Assembly (NCBI RefSeq): GCF_000406965.1
Contig: NZ_KE136357.1
Location: 1,016,853 to 1,080,852, forward strand
Direction of reading: 5' to 3'
From: Enterococcus avium ATCC 14025
Lineage (GTDB): Bacteria; Bacillota; Bacilli; Lactobacillales; Enterococcaceae
Length of the DNA: 64,000 bases
The notes beneath the pieces were generated by a model that ran no database searches, was not told where the DNA came from, and saw only the letters and a list, made by a program, of their open reading frames with translations. Of this stretch, positions 17,992-25,292 are shown piece after piece. The stretch's first letter is position 1; every line of letters begins with the position of its first letter. The position numbers were made by a program, and so were the translations under genes.

Positions 17992-18019
17992 TTCCATCCT
18001 TATCCCCATCAAGTAATTT

Positions 18020-18033
18020 AATACGCTTTCATT
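18020..18033 (-). promoter_or_regulatory. cre-like site in the glpP-type leader
   Basis: On the minus strand AATGAAAGCGTATT fits the cre consensus with one mismatch and lies between the promoter and the GlpP-like gene, where CcpA would act as a roadblock. Confidence 0.45.
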
Positions 18034-18064
18034 AAAGATGATATCACAAACTCGTTCACAATAA

Positions 18065-18093
18065 TTTACAATACAAGCTATGAATATTGTAAA
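18065..18093. promoter_or_regulatory. Inverted repeat TTTACAATA-N11-TATTGTAAA
   Basis: A perfect 9-bp inverted repeat with an 11-bp spacer in the leader of the GlpP-like gene. It may be an operator or an RNA hairpin; no known site matched. Confidence 0.4.
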
Positions 18094-18147
18094 GCATATT
18101 TTTTCATTTTTTCGATTTTATTTCTTTTTGAATCTCTGTATTTTCAC

Positions 18148-18176
18148 AGTCTAATGGATAACGCTAGTTTCGTCAA
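18148..18176 (-). promoter_or_regulatory. Promoter of the GlpP-like gene
   Basis: Minus-strand TTGACG, 17-bp spacer, TAGACT: a good sigma-A promoter giving a leader of about 150 nt. Confidence 0.65.
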
Positions 18177-18293
18177 TCCTATAATAAAAAAAGAAACCTG
18201 GAAAACACATTGAAACATCAGCATTTTTTAGACTTTATTCTAAAAAAATTTAATAGAATCTAGCACATCGATTCTTTTTTATTTCAAAAATCA

Positions 18294-18322
18294 TTGACAT
18301 CGCTTTCATAAAATTCTATACT
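18294..18322 (+). promoter_or_regulatory. Promoter of the MFS gene
   Basis: TTGACA, a 17-bp spacer and TATACT: a near-consensus sigma-A promoter directed at the attenuated leader of the MFS gene. The two promoters in this 430-bp region are divergent. Confidence 0.85.
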
Positions 18323-18328
18323 TTGGGT

Positions 18329-18380
18329 GTTACTGGAGAGCAGAGAGAAGTAACGCTTATTTAAGCGTTGCTTCTTTTTT
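18329..18380 (+). promoter_or_regulatory. Antiterminator/terminator switch before the MFS gene
   Basis: GTTACT (18329-18334) pairs with AGTAAC (18349-18354), leaving GGAGAGCAGAGAGA in the loop. The second arm overlaps the 5' arm of an intrinsic terminator (AAGTAACGCTT with AAGCGTTGCTT, then T6). The two folds exclude each other, as in protein-controlled antitermination. The loop motif matches the one at 17385-17402. Confidence 0.7.
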
Positions 18381-18421
18381 GCGTTTTTTTACAGAACAAT
18401 TCACAAGCAGGAGGGTGTTAT

Positions 18422-19681
18422 ATGAACAAGCAAGCAGTAAAAAAATGGGGAACGTTGTTACTACTTTCAGCCGGTGCTGGGATTATCTTTCAGCTTCCTT
18501 ACATTCGGGAAACCTTTTATGTACCAATCCAAAAAGCAATGGATCTGACCAATGCACAAATGGGGATGCTCTCGTCAGGTTATGCTACAATGGCAACATT
18601 TTCTTACTTTGTCGGTGGGGTCGTTGCAGACAAGTTCTCGGCTCGAAAATTACTGACGGTTTCATTCCTAGCAACTGGTGTTTTGGGGTGGTGGTTTTCG
18701 ACATTTCCAGGTTTTCAGATCAGCCGGATTATTTTCATTTTGATGGGAATTTCTACAATCATCACCTATTGGTCAGCCGCAATCAAGGCTACACGAATGT
18801 TGGGTGACAGTTCCGAACAAGGACGTTTGTTTGGTTGGCAGGAAGGTTTACGTGGACTTTTAAATGCCTTATTGGTATTTGGAATGACCGCTGTTTACAG
18901 TCGTTTTTCAAATGAGATTCTAGGGACAACTTGGGCAATTAGAGTATGTGCGATCACAGTTTTTATTATTGGTATTTTAAATTGGTTTGTTATTGAAGAC
19001 ACAGCAGCAGAAACACATACAGAACCACTCTCTAAAATCGTCATCGGTATGTTCAAAACATTGAAAATGCCTCGAACTTGGGTATTAGTGGCTATTGTTT
19101 TCTTTGCTTACAGTATTTACGGAATTTTAGGCTATATCAATACGTATGCAATCAATGTGTACGGCTTGTCTGTAGCAGGTGGAACGAAACTTGGTGGAAT
19201 ACGTTATTTAGTTCAAGCGGCAGGCGGAATCATCGGTGGGATTATCGCCGATAAAATGGGCTCTCGAATCCGTGTAATTATTGGTGGTGCCGGTCTGCTG
19301 ACGCTTTGCTTCGCTGGTTTTCTCATATTGCCAGACAGCGCTGGTCTTTTGACCGCTATCATTGCGAACTTCATCTTCGGATTATTCCTAATCTATGTAG
19401 TACGCAGTCAATATTTTGCGATCATTGATGACGCTGGTTTCCCAGTTGAACTGACTGGTAGAGTTTCTGGAATTGTTTCTTGTTTAGGTTATCTGCCAGA
19501 TGTATTCATGTATACCATGATTGGTGGCTGGCTAGATGCAAATCCTGGTAAAGCAGGTTTCAACATGATGTTCATGTATGCGATCGCCATGGGGATTGGC
19601 TGTATTATCTTCTCTGTCATCCTCACGACAATCATTAAAAAAGCAAAAGCTTCAGGTACAATTGCAGCTAAGGTCGATTAA
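18422..19681 (+). CDS. MFS transporter, YqcE/YihN-like
   Basis: A 419-residue permease with 12 predicted helices and the MFS loop GGVVADKFSARKLL near residue 66 and GGIIADKMGSRIRV near 270. It probably imports the organic substrate of the ygc-type pathway; E. coli encodes yqcE/ygcS-type MFS permeases in the same context. I chose the ATG at 18422, which has AGGAGGG 8 nt upstream. Expression appears to depend on antitermination at the leader. Confidence 0.87.
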   Translation: MNKQAVKKWGTLLLLSAGAGIIFQLPYIRETFYVPIQKAMDLTNAQMGMLSSGYATMATFSYFVGGVVADKFSARKLLTVSFLATGVLGWWFSTFPGFQISRIIFILMGISTIITYWSAAIKATRMLGDSSEQGRLFGWQEGLRGLLNALLVFGMTAVYSRFSNEILGTTWAIRVCAITVFIIGILNWFVIEDTAAETHTEPLSKIVIGMFKTLKMPRTWVLVAIVFFAYSIYGILGYINTYAINVYGLSVAGGTKLGGIRYLVQAAGGIIGGIIADKMGSRIRVIIGGAGLLTLCFAGFLILPDSAGLLTAIIANFIFGLFLIYVVRSQYFAIIDDAGFPVELTGRVSGIVSCLGYLPDVFMYTMIGGWLDANPGKAGFNMMFMYAIAMGIGCIIFSVILTTIIKKAKASGTIAAKVD

Positions 19682-19683
19682 GC

Positions 19684-19727
19684 AAAAAAGTCTCTCCCAC
19701 AACCTAGTTGACGGGAGAGACTTTTTT
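19684..19727. terminator. Bidirectional terminator
   Basis: A 15-bp stem (AAAAAAGTCTCTCCC with GGGAGAGACTTTTTT) between the convergent MFS and PNPOx-like genes. Confidence 0.9.
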
Positions 19728-20133
19728 ACTGCTCAGGTACATCTAGAAATTCTCCATGCATATTTTCATAGTGTTTGACACTCAAGGTCTCAAAAACGGC
19801 AATAACTGGATGTTCATAATTCAAATCTTTTTGAAATTCGTTCAGCTGGGCGGCCAATTTTTTATACTCAACTAACTCCTCAACAAACAAATAGCCCTTT
19901 AATGCAATACTTTCATGCTTGTCTTTGTCAAAACAGAAGAGACTGCCAGTACGATTGTGTCGAATGTTTTCAGCAGTTCGACCATCCCCATTAATATAGA
20001 ACTTGAAATAGTAAAAGCCATTCCGCTCAAGCGGCGGTGAAACAGCAATTGCATTGGGAAAACCACGATTATCAATCGTGATCAGTGTAAATGTATCGGC
20101 ATTAGCTAATAATGTTTCCATATTTTTATCCAT
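19726..20133 (-). CDS. Pyridoxamine 5'-phosphate oxidase-like flavin-binding protein
   Basis: A 135-residue split-barrel protein (FTLITIDNRGFPNAIAVSPP, then FYFKFYINGDGRTAENIRHN-like segments) of the PNPOx-like general stress/FMN-binding group. The function is probably FMN- or F420-type reduction; the substrate is unknown. The ATG at 20133 is 9 nt from an AGGAGG site, better than the in-frame TTG at 20139. Confidence 0.75.
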   Translation of the reverse strand: MDKNMETLLANADTFTLITIDNRGFPNAIAVSPPLERNGFYYFKFYINGDGRTAENIRHNRTGSLFCFDKDKHESIALKGYLFVEELVEYKKLAAQLNEFQKDLNYEHPVIAVFETLSVKHYENMHGEFLDVPEQ

Positions 20134-20153
20134 TTCCAAAAGCCTCCTATCTT

Positions 20154-21041
20154 TTACTTTTTATTTTCTGGTACATAAAGCGGCACAAAATCTGCCATAA
20201 ATTCCACTGTTAACGGTAAAGCTGGGCCTTTATCGCCATCGATTCGAGAATAAATCTTTTTATCTGTTAAAGGCGTTAATTCCAACGTGCTGGTTTCTAA
20301 ATACGTCAGCGTATCTGAATCTTTTAAACGTCCCGTAAAGATAAGTCGAATAAGCTGGAATAATTTACGAAAACGCATGTTGTGCAAAATGCTGACATGA
20401 AGTTCATCATAATCTGAATCCACATAAGTCCTTCCGCCAATTGAATGAGTAGTCGTCGCCAAGGAGAACCAGACCTCCAATTTTTCATGAAAATTATCCG
20501 TCTTAATCTCTACCGGATAAGACTTATCTTTGCCAAGCTGCTTCAAGGCCTTTAAAGGATAGACGATTAAACCGAATTTCTTTTTTTCGCTCTGTCGAAC
20601 CTCATTGGAAATATCCGCAAACGATCCGAAAGTAAAAGAGCTGATAACAGCTTTTTGCCGATCTTGACAGGCTGCGATCCCAACCTTACGTTGATACCCT
20701 GCAATGATTATATCCATCGCTTCCTCTTCATCCATTGGCAAATGCCAGCGTTTGGCAAAATTATTAATGGTTCCGCCTGGGATAATTCCTAGAGGTATTG
20801 CCTTTCCTGCTTGAACAAACGCTGTCCCCACGATGTTCAGCGAACCATCTCCGCCAATCGCCACGATTCCGTCATACTCTTCAATGGCCTCTTTCACTGT
20901 TTCAACTGCCTTTTCAGGATCAGGGGCAGTCAAAAATTCACCTTCGTGTCCAGCCTGTTTAAATTTTTCTTGCATTTTTTTTGCTAATTTTTCAGCATTC
21001 CCATTTCCTGCATTCGGATTAAAAAAAATTCCATAACGCAT
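20154..21041 (-). CDS. YegS/DgkB-type lipid kinase
   Basis: A 295-residue diacylglycerol/lipid kinase family protein. The nucleotide-binding IAIGGDGSLN-type motif (VAIGGDGSLNIVG, about residue 61) and IPGGTINNFAKRW near 90 are diagnostic. These enzymes phosphorylate diacylglycerol or related lipids at the membrane face. The start at 21041 is set by GAGGG 8 nt upstream; an in-frame GTG at 21050 overlaps the site. It lies 20 bp upstream of the PNPOx-like gene, same strand. Confidence 0.87.
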   Translation of the reverse strand: MRYGIFFNPNAGNGNAEKLAKKMQEKFKQAGHEGEFLTAPDPEKAVETVKEAIEEYDGIVAIGGDGSLNIVGTAFVQAGKAIPLGIIPGGTINNFAKRWHLPMDEEEAMDIIIAGYQRKVGIAACQDRQKAVISSFTFGSFADISNEVRQSEKKKFGLIVYPLKALKQLGKDKSYPVEIKTDNFHEKLEVWFSLATTTHSIGGRTYVDSDYDELHVSILHNMRFRKLFQLIRLIFTGRLKDSDTLTYLETSTLELTPLTDKKIYSRIDGDKGPALPLTVEFMADFVPLYVPENKK

Positions 21042-21232
21042 CTTTTTCACCCTCGTTCATTTGTTAAGTAAGAATTTTTTTATCAGTTAAAAATCTTTAT
21101 CTGTTCCCTTTCACCTTATCATTTTTAACCTAAAAAAACTGTTTCGACGAACTAATTTGTAAGAATTTGATTGCTTTGACTTTTTTTCTTCGTAAAACCT
21201 GATATGATAAAGCTAAGAGAGGGTTGAGAAAA

Positions 21233-21556
21233 ATGTTTGAACCGACAAAACCACGAAGAAGTGAGGTTCCTTTTAATACTGTTCCTGAACATATGCAGCA
21301 GGAAATATGGCATATGATTTTTATGCGTCCGATGAAGGGGTTGCCGCTTACCTCACCACAACGTTTTCACTTTTTTAAAAACAAAATTGCTCGTACTTTA
21401 AGTGTCGTTTACTCCCAAAGTGAACCTTACTTTTCAGACGGGATCACTGCACCTTATGTTGAAGCATACGAAGAGATCGAATTTCCTAAAATCATGTATG
21501 TCTATGATGATGGAAATGAATTGATTATGACACTAGATGAAAAAACGTCCGACTAA
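21233..21556 (+). CDS. DUF960-like protein
   Basis: A 107-residue protein resembling the DUF960 family of lactic acid bacteria, with MFEP at the start, a middle helix PEHMQQEIWHMIF and a C-terminal strand pair KIMYVYDDGNELIMTLDE. Function unknown. The ATG at 21233 lies 9 nt from GAGAGGG. The stop lies in a hairpin (AAAACGTC / GGCGTTTT) that probably terminates transcription. Confidence 0.65.
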   Translation: MFEPTKPRRSEVPFNTVPEHMQQEIWHMIFMRPMKGLPLTSPQRFHFFKNKIARTLSVVYSQSEPYFSDGITAPYVEAYEEIEFPKIMYVYDDGNELIMTLDEKTSD

Positions 21557-21573
21557 GTCAGGCGTTTTTTTTG
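21540..21573 (+). terminator. Terminator overlapping the DUF960-like stop
   Basis: Stem AAAAACG-TCCGAC / GTC-AGGCGTTTTT with a T run; the stop codon TAA is in the loop. Confidence 0.65.
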
Positions 21574-21576
21574 TGC

Positions 21577-22014
21577 TTATTTTACGACCATTACATTACA
21601 AGGTGCTTGATTAACCACATAAGCAGTTGTAGAACCGACCAGTAATAAGGAAAGCGCGCCCAATCCTGTTGCCCCCATCACAATCAGATCCGTATCCAGT
21701 TTTTTCGCCAATTCAACAATCTCTCGTTTAGGATTACCAGCGATGATCTGAGAAGTTAGGTGAACTTCCTGCTCCTCTGCTATCCGATGATGCTCTAGTT
21801 CTGTGATAATCCCTTTCGCTCTTTCATGGACTTCCTGCATCAATGGAATTGAATTTCCGCCGGTTGTTCCACTGAAACTAGCCGTATCAATCACAGTTGC
21901 CAGAGTTAACTTGCCCCTATTTCTCTTCGCGATATTGATCGCTTCATCAAACGCCTTTTTTGACTGCTTTGAACCATCTACAGCAACTAAAATATTTTTA
22001 TATTCATCAACCAT
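21577..22014 (-). CDS. Universal stress protein (UspA family)
   Basis: A 145-residue Usp with the N-terminal ILVAVDGSKQSKKAF and the C-terminal ATP-binding loop GATGLGALSLLLVGSTTAYV, followed by NQAPCNVMVVK. ATP-binding type Usps modulate stress survival. The ATG at 22014 is preceded by AAAGGGGCGG. It is the first of five usp genes within 9 kb, all on the minus strand. Confidence 0.9.
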   Translation of the reverse strand: MVDEYKNILVAVDGSKQSKKAFDEAINIAKRNRGKLTLATVIDTASFSGTTGGNSIPLMQEVHERAKGIITELEHHRIAEEQEVHLTSQIIAGNPKREIVELAKKLDTDLIVMGATGLGALSLLLVGSTTAYVVNQAPCNVMVVK

Positions 22015-22220
22015 TTTTGCCGCCCCTTTCACCTTTATTTTATCATTCTACTGATTCTTCGAAAAATGAAAATGACCATTTCTCTTTATTTTTTCACTGT
22101 CTAATCATTAAAACTGCTTAAAAAACCAGCTGAAAAATTGTACTTTTTGTGATGAAATGCTAGACTTGCCTCAATCCAATTTTTTACATGAATTATCCAG
22201 AGAAGTAAGGAGAATCAGAG

Positions 22221-22592
22221 ATGAATAAAACCCAAAGAAGAAAAGCCCATTTCATTATTCATAGCGCATCCACTGCCGCAGCAGGTGTTGGGGCAGGAAT
22301 GGCACAATTGCCTTTTCCTGATGCCACCGTTTTATTACCAATCCAAACCGCTATGGTGATTGCTTTGGGAAAAATTTTTCATATTAAACTCGAACAGGGT
22401 GCCGCAAAAGCTCTTGCCACCCAATTTCTAGCTCAAAAAGCTGGACAAATGACCGCACGCTTCCTTGCTGGAAAACTTCCTGTTGCAGGTAATATTGTTA
22501 ATGGCTCCACCGCTGCCGCCATCACTGAAAGCTACGGCTGGCTCATTGCAAAGGAATTTTCAGAGGAATACGAGAAAAAACTCAAAGTATAA
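22221..22592 (+). CDS. Small alpha-helical protein, DUF697-like
   Basis: A 123-residue alanine-rich protein with two hydrophobic helices (GVGAGMAQLPFPDATVL and VAGNIVNGSTAAAITESYG). The composition and pattern recall the DUF697/YcjF-like C-terminal domain found with small GTPases, but no GTPase is adjacent. Function unknown. An AAGGAG site precedes the ATG. Confidence 0.55.
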   Translation: MNKTQRRKAHFIIHSASTAAAGVGAGMAQLPFPDATVLLPIQTAMVIALGKIFHIKLEQGAAKALATQFLAQKAGQMTARFLAGKLPVAGNIVNGSTAAAITESYGWLIAKEFSEEYEKKLKV

Positions 22593-22641
22593 TATTTTTT
22601 AAATTGCTGAGAGGCCTCTTTCAAATCCACACAAGATTCGC

Positions 22642-22647
22642 TATACT
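22642..22647 (+). promoter_or_regulatory. -10 box for the tRNA-like RNA
   Basis: TATACT 7 nt before the 5' end of the acceptor stem; the -35 region (TTTCAA at 22619, 17-bp spacer) is weak. Transcription would start at or next to the first paired base. Confidence 0.5.
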
Positions 22648-22654
22648 TGTAATC

Positions 22655-22736
22655 GTGGATGAACTTGGTGTTTTACTCGTTCAATGATGTAGTCCGCATT
22701 TAAGATAGAGGTGCAGGTTCGATTCCTGTCATCCAC
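22655..22736 (+). ncRNA. tRNA-like RNA with unusual D and anticodon arms
   Basis: 82 nt. A perfect 7-bp acceptor stem (GTGGATG at 22655-22661 with CATCCAC at 22730-22736) stacks on a T arm (GCAGG-TTCGATT-CCTGT, 22713-22729) with a canonical T loop. The rest is irregular: the D stem is at best 3-4 bp, the anticodon-like loop TAGTCCG has A where U33 belongs, and the variable region is about 11 nt. A TATACT box sits 7 bp upstream and a terminator follows, so it appears independently transcribed. CCA is not encoded. It may be a degenerate tRNA or a tRNA-mimic RNA. Confidence 0.6.
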
Positions 22737-22743
22737 ATAATTC

Positions 22744-22771
22744 AAAAGAAGCTGAGAAGCTTCTTTTTTTT
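22744..22771 (+). terminator. Terminator of the tRNA-like RNA
   Basis: AAGAAGC / GCTTCTT stem with a 6-nt loop and a run of T, 8 nt after the tRNA-like structure. Confidence 0.85.
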
Positions 22772-22861
22772 CGAAAAAAATCAATGATTCAACCTTTTTA
22801 GGCTCATTTAAGGTTCTCCTTCTACAATTGACACAAGAAGAAATTAGTAGGAGGCGTTTTT

Positions 22862-24574
22862 TTGAAAAAAAAGCAGTCAGTAATCATTACACTAATAAGC
22901 ACTTTAATGTTAAGTACAACCACATTCCCTATTATCGGATTCACTAATGAACAAAGCAGTGTTCCCGCCGCTCCACCAGATGGCGGTGGAATGGGTGGCG
23001 CAGATACTATGACTTATGATTATACAGGAGAGTTGAAGGGCAGCTTAATCGCTGATAATCAGGAAATAGAAGCTAATTCCGAAAAGCAACGCTCTGACGG
23101 CAATGACGAAAATACTGCCTTAGTAAAAAATGGTGGAACCTTGTCGCTTGAGAAAAGTACATTAGAAAAAGCCGGCGCAAGTGCTAACGATGACAATAGC
23201 AATTTCTATGGATTGAATTCAATCCTGTTGGCAGTAAACGAGAATTCCTTTGCGTATCTTTCTAACAGTCAATTAACTGCTAACGATAAAGGAAGTAATG
23301 GGCTTTTCGCAACAGATAGCGGAACGATTTATGCAAATGACAATACCATCGCGACAGAATCGGACAATTCTCGGGGGATGGATGCAACCTACGGCGGCAC
23401 CATCATTGCCAACAAAACCTCCGTCAGTACCAAAGGCGATCATAGCGCGGCGTTAGCAACAGATCGCGGCGGCGGAAATGTTTCAGTCACTGATAGCCAG
23501 CTTGCAACACAAGGCTCAGGCTCACCTCTACTATATTCCACGGGTGACATTGAAGTGAGTAATGTCAAAGGTACGGCTACGGGCAGCCAGATTGCTGGTA
23601 TGGAAGGCTATAACTCCATTCAAATCTACAATTCTGAATTAATCAGTAAGTTAACCGGAACAACAGGCAGTGATCCTGTCGCAAACGGTGTAATTATTTA
23701 TCAATCCACGTCAGGTGACGCCGAAGCATCCACTGGTGAAACAGCAAATTTTGAAGCCGTTAATTCCACTTTGAAAAGTGCCACTGAAGGAACGATGTTT
23801 TATGTAACAAATACTGAAGCAAACATTATCTTGAAGGATAATACGTTAGATTTTGATAGCGATAAGGCAGCGCTATTAACGATTCAGGGAAATAATGCCA
23901 ATAATTGGGGGACAGCCGGCAGTAATGGCGGCAAAGTGAACTTTATTGGAATCAATCAAGAATTGTCCGGTAAGATCAGTGTGGACTCTATTAGCAGTCT
24001 CAATCTCGTTTTAACCAAAGAAACGACTTACAACGGCGAGACCGAAATCACTGCAAACGAAGTGAATACCGCAGCCAGTGAAACCCCGATCACTGTAACA
24101 ATTGATAAAACGTCTAAATGGGTAATGACCGCCGATTCACAGATAACCAACTTAAATTTGGAGACAGGCGGCGAAATTGTTGACGAGGATGGAAAATCCG
24201 CGACGATCATAGCAGATGGCGAAACCGTCGTAGAAGGAACTGGTTCAACAACATTAACAGTCACTGGAACATACTCGACTCAAACCAATTTAAATGAGAA
24301 CAACCAATTAAGCGAACCATCTATTGATCGAACAGACTTTGACCAGCATTATCATTTATCAACCTCCTTTACCAACGAAAGCAACACAACCAAAACAAGC
24401 AACACAAAGAATACCGTAGCTGAAGTTACATCTAGCGTGAAAAAACCTACTACAGCTGTCAAATCTAATAAACAAGAAAACTATCCTCTATGGATTGCTT
24501 TCGGTGGGGTAATCATTATAGCAGGGGCATTAGTCCTGAAAAAAATGGGAAAAAGAACCAAACGTAGACACTAA
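22862..24574 (+). CDS. Secreted beta-helix-like surface protein
   Basis: A 570-residue protein: signal peptide (residues 1-28), then PPDGGGMGGADTMTYDY, then about 350 residues of short Asn/Ser/Thr-rich imperfect repeats (LANSQLTAN-like turns such as NSFAYLSNSQLTANDKG and GTIYANDNTIATE) typical of a right-handed parallel beta-helix. A Ser/Thr/Lys-rich linker leads to one membrane segment (about 540-558) and a basic tail KKMGKRTKRRH. There is no LPXTG, so it is membrane-anchored rather than sortase-linked. The start is TTG with AGGAGGCG upstream. Adhesion or glycan binding is possible but unproven. Confidence 0.75.
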   Translation: MKKKQSVIITLISTLMLSTTTFPIIGFTNEQSSVPAAPPDGGGMGGADTMTYDYTGELKGSLIADNQEIEANSEKQRSDGNDENTALVKNGGTLSLEKSTLEKAGASANDDNSNFYGLNSILLAVNENSFAYLSNSQLTANDKGSNGLFATDSGTIYANDNTIATESDNSRGMDATYGGTIIANKTSVSTKGDHSAALATDRGGGNVSVTDSQLATQGSGSPLLYSTGDIEVSNVKGTATGSQIAGMEGYNSIQIYNSELISKLTGTTGSDPVANGVIIYQSTSGDAEASTGETANFEAVNSTLKSATEGTMFYVTNTEANIILKDNTLDFDSDKAALLTIQGNNANNWGTAGSNGGKVNFIGINQELSGKISVDSISSLNLVLTKETTYNGETEITANEVNTAASETPITVTIDKTSKWVMTADSQITNLNLETGGEIVDEDGKSATIIADGETVVEGTGSTTLTVTGTYSTQTNLNENNQLSEPSIDRTDFDQHYHLSTSFTNESNTTKTSNTKNTVAEVTSSVKKPTTAVKSNKQENYPLWIAFGGVIIIAGALVLKKMGKRTKRRH

Positions 24575-24592
24575 ATACTTTTAAAAATACGT

Positions 24593-24625
24593 AGCACGCT
24601 TGTCCTTTGCAAGCGTGCTTCTCTT
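24593..24625 (+). terminator. Terminator after the surface protein
   Basis: Perfect 10-bp stem AGCACGCTTG / CAAGCGTGCT followed by TCTCTT. Confidence 0.8.
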
Positions 24626-24724
24626 ATCTTTCAGCCTTAACTTTCATATGACATGCTCGAAGCAGAATTTCTCATTTCTTCGCGTATTTTATTTTAAAAG
24701 ACTTCAACTTAACACTTTACTTAT

Positions 24725-24738
24725 CGAACAAATGTTCG
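24725..24738. promoter_or_regulatory. LexA (SOS) box
   Basis: CGAACAAATGTTCG matches the Gram-positive LexA/DinR consensus CGAACRNRYGTTYG at every position. It overlaps the promoter (TATAAT-like box at 24739-24744) of the two-gene operon that follows. Confidence 0.85.
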
Positions 24739-24762
24739 TATAATAATCTTGAGGTGATGACC

Positions 24763-25017
24763 ATGTCTATGATTAGTCCAGATTCTGTTGAAATATTTTA
24801 CCGAACGTATGATTCTTTAGTAAAAGACTCCCTGCCACTAGCTTTATTTTTAAGCCAAATTACCGCCAAGATGGATGCCGAAAATCGTGATTATTTTGTC
24901 ATCCCTGCTAAAAAGACCGGTCGCAAAAAGGATATCTATTTTCAGTTTGAACGTAGAAATGACGAGCTCGTTTTCAAAGGCATTCATACAAGGAGGAAAA
25001 AGGATGGAGTCAATTAA
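24763..25017 (+). CDS. SOS-regulated small protein, unknown function
   Basis: An 84-residue protein starting MSMISPDSVEIFYRTYDSL; it is rich in charged residues with a basic middle (PAKKTGRKKDIYFQFERR). The ATG at 24763 follows GAGGTG by 6 nt. It has a perfect LexA box upstream and overlaps the next gene by 14 bp. I recognise no domain. Small genes of this type often accompany SOS-induced Y-family polymerases in Lactobacillales, but no polymerase gene is present here. Confidence 0.7.
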   Translation: MSMISPDSVEIFYRTYDSLVKDSLPLALFLSQITAKMDAENRDYFVIPAKKTGRKKDIYFQFERRNDELVFKGIHTRRKKDGVN

Positions 25018-25264
25018 AGGAACTGTCACGAAACTAAAAATCATTCAATTCTCGCAACAGCCTTTAGTTTATTTTCAACTCGCAAACATCAACTGTCTGA
25101 TTGCCACCCATTCATTAAATTTTTTGGCAGATGTCGAAGCTGGTATGAAAATTGTTGTATTAGGAAAACGAAATACCCGAGGACAATTTATTGTCGCAAA
25201 ATACGCGGTCTTAGGCAGAACCAAATTAATGAATGATATTCAAAACTATCAAACAGCAAGCTAA
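25004..25264 (+). CDS. SOS-operon small protein, possible OB-like fold
   Basis: An 86-residue, strand-rich protein (ESIKGTVTKLKII, PLVYFQLANINCLIATHS, GMKIVVLGKRNTRGQFIVAKY). The pattern of five strands suggests an OB-like barrel such as in single-strand-binding or translation factors; this is inference. AGGAGGAAAAAGG precedes the ATG inside the end of the previous gene. It is translationally coupled to it. Confidence 0.65.
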   Translation: MESIKGTVTKLKIIQFSQQPLVYFQLANINCLIATHSLNFLADVEAGMKIVVLGKRNTRGQFIVAKYAVLGRTKLMNDIQNYQTAS

Positions 25265-25292
25265 AAGCCAGCAAATGTGCTGGCTTCTTTTT
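25265..25292. terminator. Terminator after the SOS operon
   Basis: AAGCCAGCA-AATG-TGCTGGCTT followed by CTTTTTT; it also touches the end of the convergent usp gene. Confidence 0.85.

Noticed and set aside
6350-18012. Glycerol or glycerol-3-phosphate catabolism locus
   Set aside because: The GlpP-like protein suggested it, but glpF, glpK and glpD are absent; the kinase is not GlpK-like at the sequence level and the oxidase is AGPS-like.
22655-22736. Ordinary tRNA-Asp (GTC in the loop)
   Set aside because: GTC falls at the right place, but U33 is missing and the D arm and variable region are abnormal.
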